Below are positions 8,618 through 15,306 of a DNA stretch of 64,000 nucleotides, in pieces. This DNA is from Rubricella sp038526735 (GTDB lineage: Bacteria > Pseudomonadota > Alphaproteobacteria > Rhodobacterales > Rhodobacteraceae): the NCBI GenBank assembly GCA_038526735.1, contig JBCBGM010000001.1:214551-278550 (forward strand). The letters are read 5' to 3'. The notes below the pieces were generated by a model, which made no database searches, was not told the DNA's origin, and saw only the letters and a list, made by a program, of their open reading frames with translations. A program made the position numbers and the translations under genes. Within the stretch, counting starts at the first letter, position 1. Every line of letters starts with the position of its first letter.

Positions 8618-9007
8618 ATGATCGGGTATCACCCGCGGGCCGGTCAGGTTTTGATGTGTAACTTCAAAGACCTTAGCCCGCCAGAAATTTGTAAAGTGCG
8701 GCCTGTGATTGTTGTCTCCCCGAGACTGCCTGGTCGAGATAAACTCGTTACTGTTGTACCTGTGAGCACAACAGCGCCGCGGCGGGAGGTGCCGTACTGC
8801 GTCCAACTATCCCGCAATTACTCCCCATTATCCGACGACGACCTTACGACATGGGCAAAATGTGATCTACTGATGACCGTGAAGTTCGAAAGACTGAACG
8901 GTTTCAAGGTCGGGCGCCGCAAGTACGAGCATCCATCACTTTCTCCTGAGGACCTTGCGGCTGTACGAAAGGGTGTGAAAGCTGGACTGGGATTCATGAA
9001 TGATTGA
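8618..9007 (+). CDS. Solitary PemK/MazF-family toxin-like protein
   Basis: A 129-residue protein with the PemK/MazF SH3-like barrel pattern: HPRAGQVLMCNF at the start, KVRPVIVVSPRLPGRDKLVTVVPVSTT in the middle, and WAKCDLLMTVKFERL further on. Such proteins are usually mRNA interferases controlled by an upstream antitoxin, but no antitoxin gene precedes it: the gap to phoH is 18 bases. Similar orphan PemK-like proteins occur in proteobacteria and may be non-toxic. It interrupts the conserved phoH-ybeY neighbourhood, suggesting insertion. Start ATG 8618 has AAGG upstream. Confidence 0.78.
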   Translation: MIGYHPRAGQVLMCNFKDLSPPEICKVRPVIVVSPRLPGRDKLVTVVPVSTTAPRREVPYCVQLSRNYSPLSDDDLTTWAKCDLLMTVKFERLNGFKVGRRKYEHPSLSPEDLAAVRKGVKAGLGFMND

Positions 9008-9032
9008 CATTTAGGGGCCTAATCACGATATT
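9004..9032 (+). promoter_or_regulatory. Sigma70-like promoter for ybeY-corC-lnt
   Basis: TTGACA (9004-9009), a 17-base spacer, then GATATT (9027-9032). This is close to the housekeeping consensus and overlaps the PemK-like stop codon. It could give ybeY-corC-lnt its own transcription start after the operon was interrupted. Two short palindromes follow (TTTCGGC/GCCGAAA 9031-9060; CCTAGA/TCTAGG 9063-9076), of unknown role. Confidence 0.5.
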
Positions 9033-9135
9033 TCGGCTGTCCCCGCTCGTCGGGCCGAAAGACCTAGAAATCTAGGCAGGTTGTCCGGCGTTTGATGACA
9101 AGAACAGGACAGCCTAGATAGTGTCACAGCGTCGG

Positions 9136-9169
9136 ATGGCCTCGCATCGCGCGGGGCCATTTCCGTTTT
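9136..9169 (+). terminator. Terminator-like hairpin in the ybeY leader
   Basis: ATGGCC (9136-9141) pairs with GGCCAT (9155-9160) and is followed by TTTCCGTTTT. It resembles an intrinsic terminator ending just before the ybeY ribosome site (GGAG 9170-9173). It may end transcripts from the PemK-like gene or attenuate ybeY. The stem is only six pairs. Confidence 0.4.
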
Positions 9170-9179
9170 GGAGCAAACG

Positions 9180-9704
9180 ATGACAACAGTCGATGTCGTT
9201 ATCGAAGACGCGCGGTGGGAGAACCTGCAGCTCACGCCCATCGCCACGCGCGTTGCAGACAGTGTCACGTCTAAACTCAAAGTCCCCGAAGGCTACGAGA
9301 TCGCGCTTCTCGCCTGCGATGACCTCACCATCACCAAACTGAACGAAGAGTTCCGCGGCAAACCACAACCCACCAACGTGCTCTCGTGGCCGACCCTTGA
9401 CCTAGCGCCACTCCTTCCCGGAGAGACCCCCGCAAAAGCGCCCGGTGCCTCAGGCTTCGATGATTCCTTGGGCGATGTGGCCCTCGCCTATGAAACCTGC
9501 GCACGCGAAGCAGAAGAACAGGGCAAGGCTTTAAAGGACCATGTCACGCATCTGATCCTTCACGGAACGCTTCATTTGTTGGGGTACGATCACGAAACTG
9601 ACGCAGATGCCGCGTTAATGGAACGCATAGAGACAGAAGTACTTGCCGAACTGGGTATTCCAGACCCATATTCACCCCCAGCGGCCCTCGAAGGCCGCGC
9701 TTGA
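9180..9704 (+). CDS. ybeY: Endoribonuclease YbeY
   Basis: Metal-dependent single-strand RNase for 16S rRNA maturation and ribosome quality control, 174 residues. The zinc-binding HGxLHLxGYDH signature is present as HGTLHLLGYDH. I chose ATG 9180 with GGAG six bases upstream over the TTG at 9168. Downstream are corC and lnt, the conserved order. The 5' side is unusual: a PemK-like gene and about 170 non-coding bases replace the usual tight junction with phoH. Confidence 0.96.
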   Translation: MTTVDVVIEDARWENLQLTPIATRVADSVTSKLKVPEGYEIALLACDDLTITKLNEEFRGKPQPTNVLSWPTLDLAPLLPGETPAKAPGASGFDDSLGDVALAYETCAREAEEQGKALKDHVTHLILHGTLHLLGYDHETDADAALMERIETEVLAELGIPDPYSPPAALEGRA

Positions 9705-9716
9705 GTTTCAGGAGCC

Positions 9717-10631
9717 ATGGGCGACACAACCGGGTCCTCTAGCGCGGCGCAACGCGCGCAAGAGACAGCAACAACCGAAGACCCCAAGCAGGGTCTTTCC
9801 CTCCTCGACAGGATATTCAAACGCGCGTCCAACACTGCGGAAAGAGCCGCAGCGGGGGATAGCAATGCCACGCGCCCCGTGGACGCGGGCGAGCGGGTGA
9901 TGATCGGAAACCTGCGCGAGATGCACGCGCTGCGGGTTGAGGATATTGCCGTGCCGCGTGCGGATATCCACGCGATCCCATCGGATGCTCCGCTCGATGA
10001 CATCGTAAAGATGTATCGGGAGACGACGCTCACGCGCCTGCCCGTCTATGGCGACACGCTCGATGAACCCTTGGGCTTTTTGCATCTGAAGGATTTCGCC
10101 CTGAACCACGGGTTTGAGGCGCAGGACCAACCCTTTGACATCACCCCGCTGATGCGGCGCGTGCTTTACGTGCCGCCCTCGATGCCCGTCGCCGCGCTGC
10201 TGCGGCGGATGCAGGCGAGCCGGATCCATATGGCGCTAGTGATTGATGAATACGGCGGGGTTGATGGGCTGGTGACCATCGAGGACGTGCTCGAACAGGT
10301 CGTCGGCGCGATCGAAGATGAGCATGACGAGGCCGAGGTCGCCGCGTGGCGCGAAGAGGCTCCGGGCGTCTATCTCGCAAGCGCGCGGGCTGAGCTTGAG
10401 GAGTTTGAGCAGGCGACGAGCACCTCCTTTACGCAAGCGGGTGAGGATGAAGAGATCGAAACGCTTGGTGGCCTTGTCTTCAAACTCGCCGGGCGTGTGC
10501 CGGAGCGGGCGGAGGTGATCTGCCATCCGGAAGGCCACGAGTTTGAGGTGATCGAGGCGGATGGGCGGCGGATCAAGCGCATGCGCGTGCGCCTCGCTGG
10601 TGCGATTTCGATGCGCCAGGCGGCGGAGTGA
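9717..10631 (+). CDS. corC: CorC/HlyC family CBS-domain protein
   Basis: A 304-residue cytoplasmic CorC-type protein: a tandem CBS pair (about 70-190, including AVPRADIHAIP and IDEYGGVDGLVTIEDVLEQVVG) and then a CorC_HlyC transporter-associated domain (about 205-290). It lacks the N-terminal DUF21 membrane domain of the longer forms. It is linked to magnesium/cobalt efflux in enterics, but in this operon it more likely serves membrane or ribosome homeostasis. ATG 9717 follows CAGGAG, 12 bases after ybeY. Confidence 0.9.
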   Translation: MGDTTGSSSAAQRAQETATTEDPKQGLSLLDRIFKRASNTAERAAAGDSNATRPVDAGERVMIGNLREMHALRVEDIAVPRADIHAIPSDAPLDDIVKMYRETTLTRLPVYGDTLDEPLGFLHLKDFALNHGFEAQDQPFDITPLMRRVLYVPPSMPVAALLRRMQASRIHMALVIDEYGGVDGLVTIEDVLEQVVGAIEDEHDEAEVAAWREEAPGVYLASARAELEEFEQATSTSFTQAGEDEEIETLGGLVFKLAGRVPERAEVICHPEGHEFEVIEADGRRIKRMRVRLAGAISMRQAAE

Positions 10632-10656
10632 TCGGGCGCTAGTCTTGTCATTCGGG

Positions 10657-12216
10657 ATGCCCCCCTTCGCCCAGCGCATCGCGGCGCTGCCCAAATGGCA
10701 AGGTCGGGGGGCGGCCTTTGTGTGCGGGGTTTTTCTGGCGAGCATTCAAGCGCCGCTCGGGTTTTTTCCGGCGTTCTTCCTTTCCATTCCGGTGCTGTTT
10801 TGGCTGATATCCGGCGCAACCGGCTGGCGCCACGCATCCTGGATCGGCTGGTTCGCAGGCGTTGGCTATTTCGGGGCCGGGCTGCACTGGATCGTTGAGC
10901 CGTTCTTTGTGGACCCTTTGCGCCACGGCTGGCTGTCCCCTTTCGCGATTTTAGGGATGAGTGGGGGGCTAGCCCTGTTCTGGGCGCTGGCCTTTGCGTC
11001 CACACATCTCGTCGCCAAGGGCTTCCTCCTCGCACCCGCCCTCGCCGTCACTCTGACCCTCGCAGAACTCCTGCGCAGCTATGTGCTCACCGGATTTCCG
11101 TGGAATTTGCTGGGCTACGGCTGGCTCGACACGCCCGTCGCGCAATTGGCAGCACTCGTTGGGCCGCATGTGCTGGGCTTGGCAACTGTGCTCGTGGGCG
11201 GAGTGGTCGCGATGGCGTGGCGCGGATGGCCTGTCTGGATCGCCGCTCTCAGCGTGTTGGCCGGGTGGGGCTATGGCAACATTCTGTTGCAAAGCGATAC
11301 GGCAGAGCGTGCTGACCCTCTTATCGTCCGCCTTGTTCAGCCAAACGCCCCGCAAACCGAGAAATGGACGGCTGAAGGCATGCGCGCGCAATACCTGCGC
11401 GGCCTCCTCGGCACTGCCGCTCCGGGTGAGTACGATGTGGTGATTTGGCCCGAGGTCTCGGTCCCACAGCTCGTGGATGAGCCCGCGCGGCAATACGGCC
11501 AGACCCTGTTTCAATGGAGCGACATCAGCACCGCCGCCAATGGCAAACCCGCGCTTGTGGGCGCGCGCCAGCGGCGCGTTGATCCGTCGATTGAGTGGTT
11601 CAACACGCTGGCCGTTTTGCAGGACGCTACCGTCACGGACATCTATAAAAAGTACCATCTCGTACCATTTGGAGAGTATATCCCGCTCGCCGAATATCTG
11701 CCTGGCCTCGGGATGCAGGGGCTCGCCTCCGCGCTGTCCAATCTTGGCGGCTCTATGTCGGGCGGGGAGGGGCCGTTGACCCTTTCCACGGCAGACCTGC
11801 CCCCCTTCCTACCGCTGATCTGCTACGAGGCGATCTTTCCGCACCAGATGCGAGCTGCCGGTGAGCGCCCCGAATGGTTGGTCAACATCACCAATGATGC
11901 GTGGTTCGGAGAGTTCGTCGGCCCTTACCAACATCTCGCACAGGCCCGGTTCCGCGCGATTGAGCAGGGTCTGCCGATGGCGCGGGCGGCAAACACCGGC
12001 GTCTCCGCGATGATCGGGCCGGATGGGGAGGTGCTGGCTTCAATTCCGCTCGGACAGCATGGCTTTGTGGACGCGGCACTCCCCGCGCCCAAGCCGCCGA
12101 CCCTTTACAGCCAAACCGGAGACCGACCCGCGATCATCCTGCTCTTGCTGGCCTTTCTGGGATTCGCTGCAGTTCGCGCGATTGATCGACTCACCGGAAA
12201 ACACGACATCACCTAA
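10657..12216 (+). CDS. lnt: Apolipoprotein N-acyltransferase
   Basis: Inner-membrane enzyme that adds the third acyl chain to lipoproteins, 519 residues. An N-terminal block of membrane helices precedes a nitrilase-like periplasmic domain. The catalytic triad is Glu266 (WPEVSVPQ), Lys332 (KYHLVPFGE) and Cys389 (LICYEAIF), nearly matching E. coli numbering. The start is ATG 10657, 25 bases after corC. Substrates in this window would include the lipobox proteins at about 31 and 33 kb. Its stop abuts the first sucC operator. Confidence 0.96.
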   Translation: MPPFAQRIAALPKWQGRGAAFVCGVFLASIQAPLGFFPAFFLSIPVLFWLISGATGWRHASWIGWFAGVGYFGAGLHWIVEPFFVDPLRHGWLSPFAILGMSGGLALFWALAFASTHLVAKGFLLAPALAVTLTLAELLRSYVLTGFPWNLLGYGWLDTPVAQLAALVGPHVLGLATVLVGGVVAMAWRGWPVWIAALSVLAGWGYGNILLQSDTAERADPLIVRLVQPNAPQTEKWTAEGMRAQYLRGLLGTAAPGEYDVVIWPEVSVPQLVDEPARQYGQTLFQWSDISTAANGKPALVGARQRRVDPSIEWFNTLAVLQDATVTDIYKKYHLVPFGEYIPLAEYLPGLGMQGLASALSNLGGSMSGGEGPLTLSTADLPPFLPLICYEAIFPHQMRAAGERPEWLVNITNDAWFGEFVGPYQHLAQARFRAIEQGLPMARAANTGVSAMIGPDGEVLASIPLGQHGFVDAALPAPKPPTLYSQTGDRPAIILLLLAFLGFAAVRAIDRLTGKHDIT

Positions 12217-12267
12217 TGTGATCACATAATTTTCGGGTGTGATCACAAACTATCAGCATTGCGACAA
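12217..12267 (+). promoter_or_regulatory. Paired TGTGATCACA operators plus TGCGACAA upstream of sucC
   Basis: Two exact TGTGATCACA palindromes at 12217-12226 and 12238-12247 are 21 bp apart centre to centre, about two helical turns. GCGACAA follows at 12261-12267, 23 bases after the start of the second palindrome. The sucC ATG is 135 bases beyond the second palindrome. The sdhC promoter region carries the same layout (42701-42751). The regulator is unknown; the half-sites abut with no spacer, unlike a CRP site. Confidence 0.75.
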
Positions 12268-12382
12268 TGCGCGCATCTACTGCGGCCATTCGTGGTGGTG
12301 TGCAACTTGTATGCAGACGTATTCTCCCTCGCAATTCCACTGGGCGGTATCCGTGCCGCAATTGTCGAGAGAGGACGCGCCG

Positions 12383-13576
12383 ATGAACATCCATGAGTAT
12401 CAGGCCAAACAACTGCTCAAGGCCTATGGGGCGCCCGTCTCTGATGGCCGTGCCGTACTGAAGGCGGAAGAAGCCAAAACCGCCGCCGGAGAGCTCGATG
12501 GCCCGCTCTGGGTTGTAAAGGCGCAAATCCACGCCGGTGGCCGCGGCAAAGGTTCGTTCAAAGAGCCCGAGGCGGGTGAGAAGGGCGGCGTGCGCCTGAC
12601 GAAATCCGTGCAGGAAGCCGCCGAGGAAGCGCAAAAGATGCTCGGCCGCACGCTGGTGACGCATCAGACCGGCCCGGCGGGCAAGCAGGTCAACCGCATC
12701 TATATCGAGGATGGCTCCGGCATTGAGCGTGAGCTCTATCTTTCGCTGCTGGTCGACCGCGCCACCTCGCGCATCTCTTTCGTCTGTTCCACCGAGGGCG
12801 GGATGGATATTGAAGAAGTCGCTGCAGAGACGCCTGAGAAAATTCTCAGCTTCTCCGTCGATCCGGCGTCTGGCCTTTCGGGCTTTCATGGCCGCAAGAT
12901 CGCCTTTGCGCTCGGCCTTGAGGGCGGTCAGGTCAAGCAGTGCGTGAAGCTGATCTCGCAGCTCTACAAGCTCTTCACCGAGAAAGACCTCGAGATGCTC
13001 GAGATCAACCCGCTGATCGTGACCGACAGCGGCGATCTGAAATGCCTCGACTGTAAAATGGGTTTTGACGGCAACGCGCTCTACCGCCACGCCGATATCA
13101 TGGCGCTGCGCGACGAGACGGAAGAAGACCCCAAAGAACTCGCCGCCTCCAAGTTTGATCTCAACTATATCGCGCTTGATGGCGAGATCGGCTGCATGGT
13201 GAACGGCGCAGGCCTTGCCATGGCGACGATGGACATCATCAAGCTCTACGGCTCTGAGCCGGCGAACTTCCTCGATGTCGGCGGTGGCGCCACCAAAGAG
13301 AAGGTGACCGAGGCGTTCAAGATCATCACCTCCGATCCGAACGTGAAAGGCATTCTCGTCAACATCTTCGGTGGCATCATGCGCTGCGATGTGATCGCCG
13401 AGGGTGTTGTTGCGGCTGTGACCGAAGTGGGCCTGCAGGTGCCGCTGGTGGTGCGCCTTGAGGGCACCAACGTTGAGAAGGGCAAGGAGATCATCAACAC
13501 CTCCGGCCTCAACGTCATCGCCGCCGACAACCTCGCGGATGCAGCAGAGAAAATCGTGCAAGCCGTCAAAGGCTGA
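12383..13576 (+). CDS. sucC: Succinyl-CoA synthetase (ADP-forming) beta subunit
   Basis: Makes succinate and ATP from succinyl-CoA together with SucD. The 397-residue protein starts MNIHEYQAKQLLKAYG, has the ATP-grasp domain in the N-terminal half and the CoA-ligase domain in the C-terminal half (LDVGGGATKEKVTEAF, NIFGGIMRCDVIAEG). ATG 12383 has GAGAGGA upstream and matches the family start; an earlier in-frame ATG at 12239 lies in the operator. It heads the operon sucC-sucD-sulfotransferase-sucA-sucB. Confidence 0.98.
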   Translation: MNIHEYQAKQLLKAYGAPVSDGRAVLKAEEAKTAAGELDGPLWVVKAQIHAGGRGKGSFKEPEAGEKGGVRLTKSVQEAAEEAQKMLGRTLVTHQTGPAGKQVNRIYIEDGSGIERELYLSLLVDRATSRISFVCSTEGGMDIEEVAAETPEKILSFSVDPASGLSGFHGRKIAFALGLEGGQVKQCVKLISQLYKLFTEKDLEMLEINPLIVTDSGDLKCLDCKMGFDGNALYRHADIMALRDETEEDPKELAASKFDLNYIALDGEIGCMVNGAGLAMATMDIIKLYGSEPANFLDVGGGATKEKVTEAFKIITSDPNVKGILVNIFGGIMRCDVIAEGVVAAVTEVGLQVPLVVRLEGTNVEKGKEIINTSGLNVIAADNLADAAEKIVQAVKG

Positions 13577-13627
13577 ATTCGGGACAACTCCGAGCTGAGC
13601 GCTCGACCAAGATAACAGGAGGCCCCG

Positions 13628-14509
13628 ATGGCCGTACTCGTTGACAAGACTACCAAAGTGATCTGCCAGGGCTTTACCGGCTCGCAGGGCACGTTCCACT
13701 CCGAGCAAGCGATTGCTTATGGCACGCAGATGGTCGGTGGTGTGACCCCCGGCAAAGGCGGGACCGAGCATATCGGTCTGCCCGTCTTCAACACTGTGGG
13801 TGCCGCGAAAGAGGCGATAGGCGCCAATGCCTCTGCCATCTATGTGCCGCCACCGTTTGCGGCGGATGCGATCCTTGAGGCAATCGACGCAGAGATCGAG
13901 CTGATCGTCTGCATCACCGAAGGGATCCCGGTTCTCGACATGATGAAGGTGAAGCGGGCGCTGGCAGGCTCCAGCTCTCTTCTGATTGGCCCCAACTGCC
14001 CCGGCGTGATCACCCCGGATGCCTGCAAGATCGGCATCATGCCCGGTCATATTCACAAGCGTGGCTCCGTTGGTGTCGTTTCTCGCTCGGGTACCCTGAC
14101 GTATGAGGCCGTGGCGCAAACCACCGCTGCCGGCTTGGGCCAGTCCTCCTGTGTGGGCATTGGTGGCGACCCGATCAAAGGCACCGAGCATATCGACGTG
14201 CTGGAGATGTTCCTCGCCGATGACGAGACCGAGAGCATCATCATGATCGGTGAGATCGGTGGCTCCGCTGAGGAAGAAGCGGCACAGTTCATCGCCGATG
14301 AGCGCAAGCGCGGTCGCTCCAAGCCCATCGCCGGCTTTATCGCAGGTCGCACGGCCCCTCCGGGCCGCCGCATGGGCCACGCCGGCGCGATCATCGCGGG
14401 CGGCAAAGGCGGTGCCGAGGATAAGATCGAGGCCATGCGCTCTGCTGGGTTCGCCATCGCCGAAAGCCCTGCCCATCTGGGTGAGGCGGTTCTCAAAGCG
14501 ATCGGGTGA
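13628..14509 (+). CDS. sucD: Succinyl-CoA synthetase alpha subunit
   Basis: Catalytic partner of SucC, 293 residues. An N-terminal CoA-binding Rossmann domain (KVICQGFTGSQGTFHSEQA) precedes the ligase domain. The phosphohistidine is His251 in RMGHAGAIIAGG, and the CPGVITP loop is intact. The ATG follows an AGGAGG-type site, 52 bases after sucC. Its stop codon overlaps the GTG start of a sulfotransferase-like gene (GTGA), an unusual insertion before sucA. Confidence 0.98.
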   Translation: MAVLVDKTTKVICQGFTGSQGTFHSEQAIAYGTQMVGGVTPGKGGTEHIGLPVFNTVGAAKEAIGANASAIYVPPPFAADAILEAIDAEIELIVCITEGIPVLDMMKVKRALAGSSSLLIGPNCPGVITPDACKIGIMPGHIHKRGSVGVVSRSGTLTYEAVAQTTAAGLGQSSCVGIGGDPIKGTEHIDVLEMFLADDETESIIMIGEIGGSAEEEAAQFIADERKRGRSKPIAGFIAGRTAPPGRRMGHAGAIIAGGKGGAEDKIEAMRSAGFAIAESPAHLGEAVLKAIG

Positions 14510-15270
14510 CACTGGTCTCTCATAAGCATCACTTCGTCCTCCTGAGGACGAAGAAAACCGCCGGAACCTCATTGGAAATGGCGCTTGAGCCCCTCTGCGC
14601 GCCAGAGGGGCATGTCGCTCATACCGCGAGTGAGGGATATGCTGGTCCCGAGGGGATCATTGGCGTCAGGCACAGCTCTCGTCGTGATTTTGAGCCCGGG
14701 CTATGGGCGCACAGCAATGCACGGTTTGTGAAACGGCTCATCGGTGCCGAGGTGTTTGAGACCTATCTCAAGATCGCACCCGTGCGAAATCCATTCGACA
14801 AGGCCGTATCTTGGTTCTTTTACAGCCAGGGCAAAAAGATCGCGCGCCACCAAGGGAAAGACGCCGCCACCGCGTGGCGGAGCAGTCTCTCAAACGCGCA
14901 GAAGGTTGAGAATTTTCGCGCCGACCTCGCAGCGCAAGCGGCCAACGACAATCTCAAACCGCGCGCGACCAAAGACTATAAGGTGTGCCATATCAACGGT
15001 GCTTGCGTTATCGACCGCTTTTTGCGGCTGGAGGCGCTGCGCGCCGATCTTGATGCCGTGCTGGCCGAGCTTGGCATCACCCCCGCGACCGTTGAGATGG
15101 GGCGCGAAAAGATCGACCGCAGGCCCGCCGATGATCTGGCCATTTCCGACTATTACGACACCCCCAGCGCAGACCTGATCCGCCATGCCTATGGCTGGAT
15201 GTTTGAAGCTGGAGGCTACTCACCCGATCCGCGCGATGCCCATCGCGCCAGCGAAACATTGGTTGCCTAA
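14506..15270 (+). CDS. Sulfotransferase-family protein inserted between sucD and sucA
   Basis: A 254-residue protein with sulfotransferase hallmarks: a 5'-phosphosulfate loop-like RTKKTAGTSLEMAL near residue 15 and a 3'-phosphate-binding-like APVRNPFDKAVSWFF about 80 residues later. The family transfers sulfuryl groups from PAPS to sugars, lipids or proteins; the acceptor here is unknown. It starts at GTG 14506, overlapping the sucD stop by three bases, and ends 36 bases before sucA, so it must ride the TCA operon transcript. It has no functional link to the TCA cycle and may be an acquired passenger. A hairpin (15272-15291) lies between it and the sucA ribosome site. Confidence 0.78.
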   Translation: MTLVSHKHHFVLLRTKKTAGTSLEMALEPLCAPEGHVAHTASEGYAGPEGIIGVRHSSRRDFEPGLWAHSNARFVKRLIGAEVFETYLKIAPVRNPFDKAVSWFFYSQGKKIARHQGKDAATAWRSSLSNAQKVENFRADLAAQAANDNLKPRATKDYKVCHINGACVIDRFLRLEALRADLDAVLAELGITPATVEMGREKIDRRPADDLAISDYYDTPSADLIRHAYGWMFEAGGYSPDPRDAHRASETLVA

Positions 15271-15306
15271 CGCAGCAGGCAGGGATGCTGCCGAGGAGGA
15301 AACGAC

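Noticed and set aside
12217..12247. Classical CRP/FNR-type sites
   Set aside because: Half-sites TGTGA and TCACA are adjacent with no 6-bp spacer, and the FNR pattern TTGAT-N4-ATCAA is not present.
12209..14572. Open frame of 787 codons on the minus strand across sucC and sucD
   Set aside because: It is exactly antisense to two highly conserved genes, its translation is low-complexity His/Arg/Asp-rich with no domain, and long antisense frames are common in GC-rich codon-biased genes.
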